64,000 nucleotides of DNA from Acidobacterium sp. S8. GTDB lineage: Bacteria > Acidobacteriota > Terriglobia > Terriglobales > Acidobacteriaceae. The stretch lies in assembly GCF_009765985.1 (NCBI RefSeq), contig NZ_LMUM01000034.1, positions 612,729-676,728 on the forward strand, given 5' to 3'. This document shows positions 1-8,162 of this stretch, one piece after another (within the stretch, counting starts at the first letter, position 1; each line of letters starts with the position of its first letter). The position numbers and the translations under genes were made by a program. Below the pieces are notes generated by a model that was given only the letters and a program-made list of their open reading frames with translations, did not search any database and was not told where the DNA came from.

Positions 1-304
1 CAAAGTAGTTCGCAGAGATCTCTGCCAGCGCGCGTCTACCGTGCGCGACCTCAGCAACAGCAATATCAGGTGAGCCCGCAGCAATTTCCTGAAACGCCAT
101 CGCGGAATCCGTGACAACGGCATGGGCGCCACGTTCGATAGCCGAGAGAATAAACCTGTTACCATCCGCCGTGCCGCCCTGCATGGCAACAAATAGCGAG
201 CCTTGCGCGACTTTGCGCGAATCGTATTCGACGCCTGTCACGTCCGCCAAGGGGCCAGCTCGTCGCACCAGACGAACTCCCCGCAAAACCTCATCCATGT
301 GCAT
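1..304 (-). CDS. murE: UDP-N-acetylmuramoyl-tripeptide synthetase MurE, N-terminal part (cut by window edge)
   Basis: Reading the minus strand from an ATG at 304 gives 101 codons open to the window edge. They include VTGVEYDSRKV, GSLFVAMQG, DGNRFILSAIERGA and AVVTD, the UDP-substrate-binding N-terminal domain typical of MurE. MurE adds the third amino acid of the peptidoglycan stem peptide in the cytoplasm. The gene follows ftsI after 21 bases on the same strand, the usual dcw order. No strong ribosome binding site is visible. A second in-frame ATG lies two codons on, at 298. The central ligase domain, and so the amino acid added, lie outside the window. Confidence 0.85.
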   Translation of the reverse strand, partial: MHMDEVLRGVRLVRRAGPLADVTGVEYDSRKVAQGSLFVAMQGGTADGNRFILSAIERGAHAVVTDSAMAFQEIAAGSPDIAVAEVAHGRRALAEISANYF

Positions 305-325
305 AGGAATAAATCGATTCTAGCT

Positions 326-2695
326 TCAGCGGGTGAAGCGCACCACAATCTCTGTACCCATCGGCACCATCGTACCGGCAGAGGGCGCCTGCTGACGTGC
401 AATTCCCGAGCCCAGTGCCTGCACTCCGAGTCCGGCTGTGCCCGCCTGCTCAATCACATGGCGTACAGACTGCCCAACAAAGGAAGGCACTGCGACACGT
501 TTGGACGCATTGACTACCACCGATCCGTTCACGACCGGAGCTGGCGCGGTCGCAGAGATTGATGGTGGCGGCGGAGCTGGATCATCGGAGAGCTTTTTCA
601 GTGGTGTCGTCTCGGCTACTGGAGTAGTTACAGCCGCATGAAGAGGTGGTGTAGGTGTATTCGTCGCGACTTGCACAGGTGCAGCATCCTTCGCTACCGG
701 AGCAGCCTGTGCCGTCACCGGTGGAGCGCGCAGCGGATCATCCGCCGGAAGATCATTCACATCGGCAAAAAGCGAGTTCAGATTTTCATCACTTTCGGCG
801 GGCCTGTCGTCGTCCTCTACCGGCTGCTGGTCTTTCGCAATCAGCGGTTGCGGCTTCAAATCCTGATCGTGCGGCACGCCAAGGTATTCGAGAATCTGCT
901 GCGCCAGATCATGAAACGCAGGAGCGCTGGCCTGCGCGCCGTGGTGGCCGCCGGCTTCGGGCGAATCCATCACAATGGCAATGCTGATCGCGGGATTGTT
1001 CACCGGAGCATAGCCCACAAAAGAGGCAACGTACTTTGTCTTGGAATAGGTGTGCGTGCGCACGTCGATCTTCTGCGCCGTGCCCGTCTTGCCAGCGGCG
1101 CTATAGCCATCGAGCTGCGCGAAGCGGCCTGTGCCGTTTTCCACCACGCCTTCCATCATCTTGCGCATCTCCGCCGAGGTCATCGTCGAAATCACGCGGT
1201 GCGCCCCGTCCGGCAGCGGATTCGGCAGATCACCATTCGGATGAAACGAGATGGGTTGCAGCTTCGGATCGCCCTTGCGCAGGTCGGTGCTTTTGATCAG
1301 AATGTGCGGCGGCAGATATACGCCCCCATTAGCAATGGTGGAAACCATGGTGATGAGCTGGATCGGCGTTACGCCGATCTCCTGCCCCATAGGAATGGAG
1401 CCAATCGAAGTCGGCTCCCAGCGCTTGACAGGCTTGAGCAGGCCGCGCGTTTCCGAGGGCAACTCGATGCCCGAGCGCTGGCCAAAACCGAAGGAACGAA
1501 TGTATTGGTAATACTTATCTTGCCCCATGCGCAGCGCCAGCTTGATCGCAGCCACGTCGCTCGACTCCCACAGCGCCTGGCTCGTTGAAATTACATTTCC
1601 AAAGCGGGCTTCGTAGCGAATGGCGTCATTGTCATCGTGCGTGGTTCGCCCGGCGATTGTGATTCTGCCGCCATCTGTGGCGATCTTGGAGTCGGGCGTG
1701 GCGACCTTTTCTTCAAGCGCGGCGGAATAGGCCACCAGCTTGAAGGTCGAGCCCGGCTCATAGACATCGCTCACCGCGTGGTCGCGCAGCAGGTCAGTCG
1801 TTGCATGGCGAAAATCATTGGGATTGAATGTAGGACGAATCGCCAGCGCCAGAATTTGCCCGGTATGCGGGTCTTGTACGACGATGGTTCCGTTGATCGA
1901 CTTGGTGCGCTCCATATTGCGATCCAGCTCCTGCTCGGCCATGAACTGGATATTCGCATCGAGCGTCAGCACCAGGTTGTCACCCGGAAGCGGCTCGCGC
2001 TCCTCGCTGCCGAGCACATGCCTGCGCGCATCGAGCGCCGTCAACATGCGACCTGGCGTACCGTGCAGCTCATCATCGAAGTTTTGCTCCAGGCCGCCGA
2101 GTCCGCTATCATCCAGGCCGACATAGCCCAGCACCTCGGAGGCAAGCTGGTTATCAGGATAAAAACGCTTGAACTCCTTCTGGACATACACGCCCTTCAG
2201 GTTCAGCGCCTTTACTTTAGCGATAACCGCCGGGTCCTGCTTGCGTGAGACCCAGGCAAAATTCTTTGAGGCGTTGAACCGTGCCCGAATTTGCTTTTCT
2301 GAAGTAAAGGAATCGGTCGGGTCGATATGGACGACCTTTGCCAGGGCCGCCGCCGTCGCAGGCCGCGCATCCCCGATTTCCGAAGGCACTGCATAAATCG
2401 AGTCTGCCAGCACGGTCATCGCCAGCTCGTGCAGGTTCCGGTCGTAGAGCACTCCGCGGCGCGGAGCTACTTCAAATGTTCGCTGTTGCTGCCGGGCGGC
2501 GCGCTCCACAAATTCGTGGTGCCGGATCACCTGCAACCATACCAGCCGCATGCCGATCGCCCCCACCCACAGGGCAAAAAACGCGAGCACATAGACCACG
2601 CGCAAGCGGCGCATCGGGGTAATGACACCCGTTTGCGCCGCTTGTGTGTTCTGCGATGCCGGATTGATTTGGGGCTGAAATGAGAACCGCTTCAC
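326..2695 (-). CDS. ftsI: Penicillin-binding protein FtsI/SpoVD type, with C-terminal PASTA domain
   Basis: This is a 789-residue septal peptidoglycan transpeptidase. A short cytoplasmic tail and one membrane anchor (about residues 31-56) lead into the PBP dimer domain. The transpeptidase domain shows all three active-site motifs: STFK (Ser316), SSD (378-380) and KTG (536-538). A Pro/Ala-rich linker (about 630-730) ends in one PASTA domain (about 733-789). PASTA domains on a class B PBP are commoner in Gram-positive and sporulation PBPs than in proteobacterial FtsI. The gene lies between the ftsL-like gene and murE, which fixes its role in cell division. Confidence 0.95.
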   Translation of the reverse strand: MKRFSFQPQINPASQNTQAAQTGVITPMRRLRVVYVLAFFALWVGAIGMRLVWLQVIRHHEFVERAARQQQRTFEVAPRRGVLYDRNLHELAMTVLADSIYAVPSEIGDARPATAAALAKVVHIDPTDSFTSEKQIRARFNASKNFAWVSRKQDPAVIAKVKALNLKGVYVQKEFKRFYPDNQLASEVLGYVGLDDSGLGGLEQNFDDELHGTPGRMLTALDARRHVLGSEEREPLPGDNLVLTLDANIQFMAEQELDRNMERTKSINGTIVVQDPHTGQILALAIRPTFNPNDFRHATTDLLRDHAVSDVYEPGSTFKLVAYSAALEEKVATPDSKIATDGGRITIAGRTTHDDNDAIRYEARFGNVISTSQALWESSDVAAIKLALRMGQDKYYQYIRSFGFGQRSGIELPSETRGLLKPVKRWEPTSIGSIPMGQEIGVTPIQLITMVSTIANGGVYLPPHILIKSTDLRKGDPKLQPISFHPNGDLPNPLPDGAHRVISTMTSAEMRKMMEGVVENGTGRFAQLDGYSAAGKTGTAQKIDVRTHTYSKTKYVASFVGYAPVNNPAISIAIVMDSPEAGGHHGAQASAPAFHDLAQQILEYLGVPHDQDLKPQPLIAKDQQPVEDDDRPAESDENLNSLFADVNDLPADDPLRAPPVTAQAAPVAKDAAPVQVATNTPTPPLHAAVTTPVAETTPLKKLSDDPAPPPPSISATAPAPVVNGSVVVNASKRVAVPSFVGQSVRHVIEQAGTAGLGVQALGSGIARQQAPSAGTMVPMGTEIVVRFTR

Positions 2696-2725
2696 CGCAC
2701 GCTACCTTCCGGCAGAAATTCAAGT

Positions 2726-3238
2726 TTAGCGAAGAGGCATAGCAGGCGTCATCTGCGCCAAAACAGGCCCATTTGGATCGACGCTGGCATCCGGACGAAC
2801 CACCTGTCCAGGACGGGGTGCATCCAGACCCAGATGTTTGGCCATGCGGTCGATGCGGGCAGGATCGCCGAGCTGAGCTTCGGTCAGGCGAAGCTGCCGG
2901 TTCTGCTCTTCAAGCTGCACCACCTGCTGCTTCTCCGATTCCACCCGGTAGCCATATTCGATGGAGCTGAAGTGCTGCCAGCCATAGACCATCACCAGGG
3001 CGAAGAGCATGGCCATCGCGCAGGCAAACGTTCGCATCTCGCGCACGCGCTGCGGATCGGCGGCCTTCACCAGCCGCGAGTTATCAAAACGCTTTGCAAA
3101 GAAGACTTCAGGTGTCGGCCCCCGGCGCGCGCGCTGCTGCTGCGCAAACAGGGACAGGTTCCGCTCAGCGGCCGTCGCTTCCACACTCTTGCGCGAGGCC
3201 GTCATCATTCCGTTGCTTGCGATTACCTGTGTTGCCAT
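2726..3238 (-). CDS. ftsL: FtsL-like bitopic cell-division protein
   Basis: This 170-residue protein has a long cytoplasmic N-terminus of about 70 residues, one membrane segment (about 71-88, FACAMAMLFALVMVYGW), then a periplasmic heptad-like coiled coil (about 95-120, EKQQVVQLEEQNRQLRLTE) and a proline-rich tail. That topology and its place between rsmH and ftsI match FtsL, which forms a complex with FtsB and FtsQ and activates FtsWI. FtsL proteins are poorly conserved, so the call rests on topology and synteny. It lies 30 bases upstream of ftsI. Confidence 0.8.
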   Translation of the reverse strand: MATQVIASNGMMTASRKSVEATAAERNLSLFAQQQRARRGPTPEVFFAKRFDNSRLVKAADPQRVREMRTFACAMAMLFALVMVYGWQHFSSIEYGYRVESEKQQVVQLEEQNRQLRLTEAQLGDPARIDRMAKHLGLDAPRPGQVVRPDASVDPNGPVLAQMTPAMPLR

Positions 3239-3392
3239 CTCGTCTTCTCCACTTCTGCTTCTTATTCCCTATTTGCCTTCCTCAAACGACCGGGCCAGAG
3301 CCGCTATTTCTGAGGAAGGATTGAACTGAATGTCGTCTTGCCAACTTTCGCCTTGTACTACGGTGGGACGACCCCGGCCCGATCCTTTCACT

Positions 3393-4319
3393 TCATGAAA
3401 ACCTTCCAGCTTTCTTCTTTTCCGCTGCCCGCAGCTTCGCGCTGCGCGACCTCGGATTGCGATCCGTCTCCTCCGCTTCCGCCGTCACCGGCTTCCGCGT
3501 CAACACCTCATAAATCCCTTGCCGCGCGCCTTCGCGCAGCGAATCTTTGGCTCGCCGGTCTTCGAGAGAGTGAAAGCTGATCACCACCAGCCTTCCTCCC
3601 GGCTTCAATAGCCTCGGCGCTGCATCCAGCAGCGCTTCGATCTCAGACAACTCGGCATTTACGTAAATTCGGAGGGCCTGAAAGGTTCGTGTCGCAGGGT
3701 GCAGAGCATGTCGACTGCGGTCTGATTTCATTATCGGGGCCGCAGCCGATATGACTTTGGCAAGTTGTGCCGTTGTCGTGATCGGCCGGGCCCTGACAAT
3801 GGCTCTGGCGATTCTCCGCGACCTCCTTTCCTCTCCGAATTCGTAAATCAGATCGGCAAGCTCTTTTTCGTCGACCTGGTTTACCACCTGTTCGGCGGAC
3901 ATGCCCACGCGAGGATTCATCCTCATGTCTAATGGGCCGTCCGCCTGAAAACTAAATCCTCTATGCGCCTCATCGAACTGCAGTGAGCTGACGCCAAAAT
4001 CCGCCAGCAGCCCGTCCAGGCTCTCCGCCTCCAGCAGCTTCTCCGCCTGTGAAAACTCCACATCGTGCAGGACGACTTCCGGCATCGCCGGTCCCAGCAC
4101 TTCGCGCAGATCATCGAGCCGCTTGCGCGCAATGGCCATCGCATCCGGATCGCGGTCAAACGCAATCAGCTTGCCCCGAGGGCCAAGCTGTCGCGCAATT
4201 GCCGTCGAATGTCCAGCAAGTCCGAGAGTGGCATCCACATACGTGCCGCCCGGCCGCACATTCAGGTATCGGATCGCATCTTGTAAAAGAACCGGCACAT
4301 GCCGTTCACGTTCCGTCAT
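3393..4319 (-). CDS. rsmH: 16S rRNA (cytosine(1402)-N(4))-methyltransferase RsmH
   Basis: This is a 308-residue SAM-dependent methyltransferase that modifies C1402 in the ribosomal P site. It opens with the family signature HVPVLLQDAI, followed by the SAM-binding loop (YVDATLGLAGHS, FDRDPDAM) and the conserved HPATRTFQALRIYVN and LVVISFHSLEDR blocks near the C-terminus. Length is normal for the family. It sits 38 bases after mraZ in the canonical mraZ-rsmH-ftsL-ftsI order and is probably cotranscribed from the mraZ promoter. It was formerly called MraW. Confidence 0.97.
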   Translation of the reverse strand: MTERERHVPVLLQDAIRYLNVRPGGTYVDATLGLAGHSTAIARQLGPRGKLIAFDRDPDAMAIARKRLDDLREVLGPAMPEVVLHDVEFSQAEKLLEAESLDGLLADFGVSSLQFDEAHRGFSFQADGPLDMRMNPRVGMSAEQVVNQVDEKELADLIYEFGEERRSRRIARAIVRARPITTTAQLAKVISAAAPIMKSDRSRHALHPATRTFQALRIYVNAELSEIEALLDAAPRLLKPGGRLVVISFHSLEDRRAKDSLREGARQGIYEVLTRKPVTAEAEETDRNPRSRSAKLRAAEKKKAGRFS

Positions 4320-4357
4320 GTGCTACCCCCTTGGGGGCCTGGTTACAACCCCAAAAA

Positions 4358-4798
4358 CTAAAGCCCAAATCCTGCCAAAGCCTGCTCGTCTTCCGGTGTC
4401 AGCGGATTCTCGTCCATATTCCGCTTGAAATCTTCATGGTTGGCCACGGTCAGATAGTTCTGCATGCCGAAAACCACCACATCTGTCATCAAATTCGCCG
4501 TCTCCCGCAAAATCTGCGGCAGCAGCAGCCGGCCCTGCGCGTCCATTTCTGCTGTCTGGCCGTAATAGTTGATCCGGTCCATCAGCTTCTTCTTTGCTGG
4601 ATGAAAGCTCGGTATCTCCTTGAGCTTTTCTTCAATCTTTTCCCACTCTTTCAGCGGATAAATCTCGGCTACCTTGCCATCCTTGCTGGTGATGTAAAAG
4701 AGCGAGCCGTAGTTCTCCGTCAGCGGACGCTTGAACTCCGCCGGGAGCTTGAGCCTCCCCTTTTCATCAACGCGCGCTGGATGGTTTCCACGAAACAT
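4358..4798 (-). CDS. mraZ: Transcriptional regulator MraZ
   Basis: This 146-residue protein is made of two tandem SpoVT/AbrB-like repeats, each with the family core: DEKGRLKLP near residues 11-19 and DAQGRLLLP near residues 86-94. MraZ forms ring-shaped oligomers that bind short repeats upstream of its own gene and regulate the dcw cluster. It is the first gene of the minus-strand cluster here. An AGGA sequence lies about 11 bases before the ATG. Candidate MraZ boxes lie about 95-130 bases upstream, which suggests autoregulation. Confidence 0.97.
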   Translation of the reverse strand: MFRGNHPARVDEKGRLKLPAEFKRPLTENYGSLFYITSKDGKVAEIYPLKEWEKIEEKLKEIPSFHPAKKKLMDRINYYGQTAEMDAQGRLLLPQILRETANLMTDVVVFGMQNYLTVANHEDFKRNMDENPLTPEDEQALAGFGL

Positions 4799-4890
4799 AG
4801 CCGCTCATTTCCTGCTGACCGGATTCCGTCAATGCCTTTATCGGTTGACGGGTCCGATTCAGGAGTAAAAATCAAAAATCTTCGAGAATC

Positions 4891-4958
4891 GCTCCCGATG
4901 GACCATTTTTGACTACTTTGCTCCACCGACATCGTAAACCAGTAGATGCACCCGTCAA
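4891..4958 (-). promoter_or_regulatory. Candidate dcw promoter with four 10-bp-spaced MraZ boxes
   Basis: On the minus strand, TTGACG (4953-4958) and TACGAT (4931-4936) are separated by 16 bases, a fair sigma-70 match. Starting next to the expected transcription start, short G-rich units recur every 10 bases: TGGAG (4921-4925), TAGTC (4911-4915), TGGTC (4901-4905) and GGAGC (4891-4895). Known MraZ operators are TGG-type repeats with the same spacing. The rest of the 359-base gap (4799-5157) holds a possible leader hairpin (4826-4832 with 4845-4851) and no gene I can support. Confidence 0.5.
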
Positions 4959-5157
4959 AAGTTGTTTTCTTGTGGAGATTCACGGAAAAGATGAAGAGCA
5001 AAAGACCTGAAATTTTGGCGATGCTCAAAGCCCATTATCTAGTACAGGGAGATCGCATCCCATACCGCAGATAGTGTTTGCAAATTTGATTCCCGGCCAT
5101 ATTTCCATACTTGCCATATTTGCCGGGGCAGGATAGGCAATTTCGCCCTATCTTCGC

Positions 5158-5688
5158 CTAATGGAAAACTCCATTGCGTTCACGAAGCCGGCGCTGAACA
5201 TAAAACACCAGGTACGCTACCACCAGCACATTCACCAGAACAAGTCCGGCCTTGACCCATGAGGGGTGTCGAACGATTTCAAAAAACTCCCACGGCAGAA
5301 ACGATGCGGTCAAAATCAGCGTGAAATACTCCGCCCAGGTTTTTTCCAGCACCAGGCCGGTTCCCTCGATAAAATCCAGGCACGCATAGCAAAAAATCGC
5401 AATCGTAATCTGCTTCATTCTATGCGCGTCGATCAGCGCAGCTTTATCCAGCAGCAAATTGACGAATTTGCTCTCCGGATCGAAGTGCATATCGATCAGC
5501 CAATGAGAGAGGATATCGGCGATATCACGGTGTAACAGCTTGAGGGCGCCGATGCCGAGCAGAACGAACAGAATACCCTTGAGCAACTTGAATCCGCCAA
5601 TCACTATGATCCAGCGATCATGGTGACGGACTTTTTTGGTCGATGCGGTCTGAACGTTCTGCACTGCGATAATGGATCCTGTTCCCAT
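5158..5688 (-). CDS. DUF2127 family membrane protein
   Basis: This 176-residue integral membrane protein has about four hydrophobic segments: near residues 29-48 (IIVIGGFKLLKGILFVLLGI), 92-110, 122-135 and 148-165. The opening GGFKLLKG-type helix, the central FIEGTGL and the WEFFEI motif resemble the DUF2127 family, whose function is unknown. It lies just downstream of dxs, with 33 bases between, so it may be cotranscribed, but nothing links the two in function. Confidence 0.7.
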   Translation of the reverse strand: MGTGSIIAVQNVQTASTKKVRHHDRWIIVIGGFKLLKGILFVLLGIGALKLLHRDIADILSHWLIDMHFDPESKFVNLLLDKAALIDAHRMKQITIAIFCYACLDFIEGTGLVLEKTWAEYFTLILTASFLPWEFFEIVRHPSWVKAGLVLVNVLVVAYLVFYVQRRLRERNGVFH

Positions 5689-5721
5689 CTTAGAGTCTGC
5701 TAAAGACTCCGATGCGGCCTT

Positions 5722-7617
5722 TTAACGGACCGCTGCTCTGGCGGGATGCATCCTCTTCAAAAAGGGGGCAAGCTTCTCAAGAGCCGCCTCGACGCTTAGA
5801 CCGTAGCGTGCCCTCAACTGCTCGACCTTGCCGTGCTCTATAAAGCGGTCAGGCCACCCGATGCGGACAACAGGAACCTGCAGCTGCATCTCTCCCAGGG
5901 CCTCCATCACGGCGCTGCCGAAGCCACCCATCAAGACATGATCCTCAAATGTGACGATGACGCCCACTCGTTTGGCGTATTGCGCCAGAATCTCCCGATC
6001 CAGCGGCTTGACGAAGCGCGGATTGATCACGGCCGCAGAGTATCCCTGACCTGCCAATCTCTCAGCCAGATCCTGTGCCATCGGTAGCAGCGCACCCAGA
6101 CCAAAGATGGCAATGTCGTCGCCATCGGCAATGACTTCGGCCTTACCGATCGGCAATGCCGCGGACTGCTCCTTCACCGGTGTTCCGGGTCCGGTACCAC
6201 GCGGATAACGCACCGCGCTCGGTCCATCATGCAACATGGCGGTAAAGAGCATGTCGGCTAGCTCATCTTCATTCGCCGGGACCATGTGGATGATGTTCGG
6301 AATGCCGCGAAGATAGCTGATATCGAAGAGCCCGTGGTGCGTCGCCCCGTCATCGCCGCTCAGGCCGCCACGGTCCATGCAGAAGACTACCGGAAGGTTC
6401 TGCAGGCATACGTCATGCACGATGGGATCGAAAGCCCTCTGCAGAAATGTCGAATAAATCGCGCAGTAGGGTCTATAACCGCGCGTCGCCATGCCGGCAG
6501 CGAAAATCACCGCATGCTCTTCCGCGATGCCTACATCGAAATACCTATTCGGATGGTGCGGACGGAAGAGATCAAGCGCCGTGCCGTTCGGCATCGCTGC
6601 CGTAATTGCGACGACCTTCTCATTCTTGTCAGCCAGCTTGACCAGCGTATTCGCAAAGACTTCTGAGTACGTCGGCTGACCTGCAGACTTGGTCTCGCCG
6701 GTCTCAGGATCGTATGGCCCGAGCCCGTGAAACTTCTTCTGTTTGTCGAGAGCCGGTTGAAAACCGCGACCCTTTTGCGTAATCGCATGCAGCAGCACAG
6801 GGCGGTCCTGCGTCTTCAGAAACTGAAATGTCTCAATCAGCAGCCCGATATTGTGCCCATCCAGCGGCCCGTAATACGTAAGCCCAAACTCTTCGAAGAA
6901 GACCGAAGGCCACAGCATGCCCTTCGCCGCTTCCTCGGCTCGCCGCACGACGCTCACTGCTGTTTTACCGGTCTTGCCCAGGCGTTCCAGCAATCGCGCT
7001 GCGCTGTCGTGCAAATGAGTCACATGCTCGTTGGTAACAATCTTGTGCAGATAACGCGCAATCGCGCCGACATTGCGATCGATCGACCATTCGTTATCGT
7101 TCAGAACCACGATCAGCCGCTTCGTCTGGTCCGCGATATTGTTCAACGCCTCAAACGAGATGCCATTGGTAAAAGCCGCATCACCAGCCAGCGCAACCAC
7201 GTGCTCCTTGCCCCCTGCAAGATCACGCGCTACCGCCATACCCAGAGCGGCAGAGAGAGCGGTGCCGGCGTGTCCAGCGCCATAGATATCATGCTCACTC
7301 TCGGTGCGCAGCATGAAGCCGTTCAGGCCGCCGGGCTGCCTTATCGTCTCAAAGCGGTCGCGACGCCCTGTCAGCAGCTTATGGATATAAGCCTGATGGC
7401 TGACATCAAAAACAAACTTGTCCGCCGGAGTATCAAAGACGTAATGCATGGCCAGCGTCAGCTCTACTACACCGAGATTTGGCCCAAGGTGGCCCCCGGT
7501 TTTCGATAGCGACTGGATCAGAGTTTCGCGGATTTCCTGCGCCAGCGATTCCAGTTCTGCAACGGAAAGCTTCTTGATATCAGCCGGCGATTGGATGGTG
7601 TCGAGTAAATGTCCCAT
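5722..7617 (-). CDS. dxs: 1-deoxy-D-xylulose-5-phosphate synthase
   Basis: This 631-residue thiamine-diphosphate enzyme condenses pyruvate and glyceraldehyde 3-phosphate in the first step of the non-mevalonate isoprenoid pathway. It shows FDVSHQAYIHKLLTGR, the ThDP/Mg region (LAGDAAFTNGISFEALN, VVLNDNEWSID), the catalytic-glutamate block VGIAEEHAVIFAAGMA, and the C-terminal transketolase domain. The family block before THHG reads MDRGGLSGDDGATHHG. Length is typical. The gene is transcribed away from the 7797 gene, and the 179-base gap between them must hold both promoters. Confidence 0.95.
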   Translation of the reverse strand: MGHLLDTIQSPADIKKLSVAELESLAQEIRETLIQSLSKTGGHLGPNLGVVELTLAMHYVFDTPADKFVFDVSHQAYIHKLLTGRRDRFETIRQPGGLNGFMLRTESEHDIYGAGHAGTALSAALGMAVARDLAGGKEHVVALAGDAAFTNGISFEALNNIADQTKRLIVVLNDNEWSIDRNVGAIARYLHKIVTNEHVTHLHDSAARLLERLGKTGKTAVSVVRRAEEAAKGMLWPSVFFEEFGLTYYGPLDGHNIGLLIETFQFLKTQDRPVLLHAITQKGRGFQPALDKQKKFHGLGPYDPETGETKSAGQPTYSEVFANTLVKLADKNEKVVAITAAMPNGTALDLFRPHHPNRYFDVGIAEEHAVIFAAGMATRGYRPYCAIYSTFLQRAFDPIVHDVCLQNLPVVFCMDRGGLSGDDGATHHGLFDISYLRGIPNIIHMVPANEDELADMLFTAMLHDGPSAVRYPRGTGPGTPVKEQSAALPIGKAEVIADGDDIAIFGLGALLPMAQDLAERLAGQGYSAAVINPRFVKPLDREILAQYAKRVGVIVTFEDHVLMGGFGSAVMEALGEMQLQVPVVRIGWPDRFIEHGKVEQLRARYGLSVEAALEKLAPFLKRMHPARAAVR

Positions 7618-7796
7618 TCAGTGATAAAGCGCCCGTCTTTATAGACTCAGATGCGCGCGACCAGTTGCTCCTTTTGAGCCATCAAAAAAAGACCCCCTGA
7701 AGGGCCTTGTACAGCAGAGCGAAGGTCATTCCTCTGAAAGCTAAGTATAACATTTATATGAATCGTGCATAGCACCCGTGGGAGACCGGCCATTCG

Positions 7797-8147
7797 ATGA
7801 GTGAATCTCAAGCCCTTCTGGACCAGATTTTCGACGTATCAGAGTCTGTGCGTTACGCTGCACTTTATCGCGACGATCACCTCGTTTCCCGCCAGCGGGA
7901 TGAGATTGCTGGGGCCTCTTCGAACGAGTCGGATCGCTACGAAGAGCTCTTCGTGAACCCCACGCTTCTCACACTCATCCGGCAACGCGGCAACGTGGAC
8001 TGCGGCGGAGCTCAGTTTGTCGTCGTACGTTACGGAAACTTTTATCAGCTGGTAATTGCTCTGACCGGCGGCCACGTTTCGGTCTGCTTCGAGCTCTCCG
8101 CGAATCCGCTGGAATATGCCGGCCGCATTCGAGACATCTGCGAATAA
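7797..8147 (+). CDS. Small conserved protein, Roadblock/LC7-like
   Basis: This 116-residue soluble protein has no signal peptide or membrane segment. Its pattern of RYAALYRDDHLVSRQR, then YEELFVNPTLLTL, then a strand-rich second half (FVVVRYGNFYQLVIAL, GHVSVCFEL) resembles Roadblock/LC7-type proteins, which often act as partners of small GTPases or as dimer scaffolds. The family assignment is by eye. No GTPase gene is adjacent. It is divergent from dxs and convergent with the transporter gene, so it is probably monocistronic. Confidence 0.6.
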   Translation: MSESQALLDQIFDVSESVRYAALYRDDHLVSRQRDEIAGASSNESDRYEELFVNPTLLTLIRQRGNVDCGGAQFVVVRYGNFYQLVIALTGGHVSVCFELSANPLEYAGRIRDICE

Positions 8148-8162
8148 GCCCGCAGGAGCCGG

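Noticed and set aside
638-1588. Long plus-strand frames opposite ftsI
   Set aside because: These are high-GC antisense shadows of a well-supported gene with intact active-site motifs.
4720-5028. 102-codon minus-strand frame covering the mraZ leader
   Set aside because: It overlaps the mraZ start in another frame and spans the likely promoter and MraZ boxes. The residues show no domain pattern.
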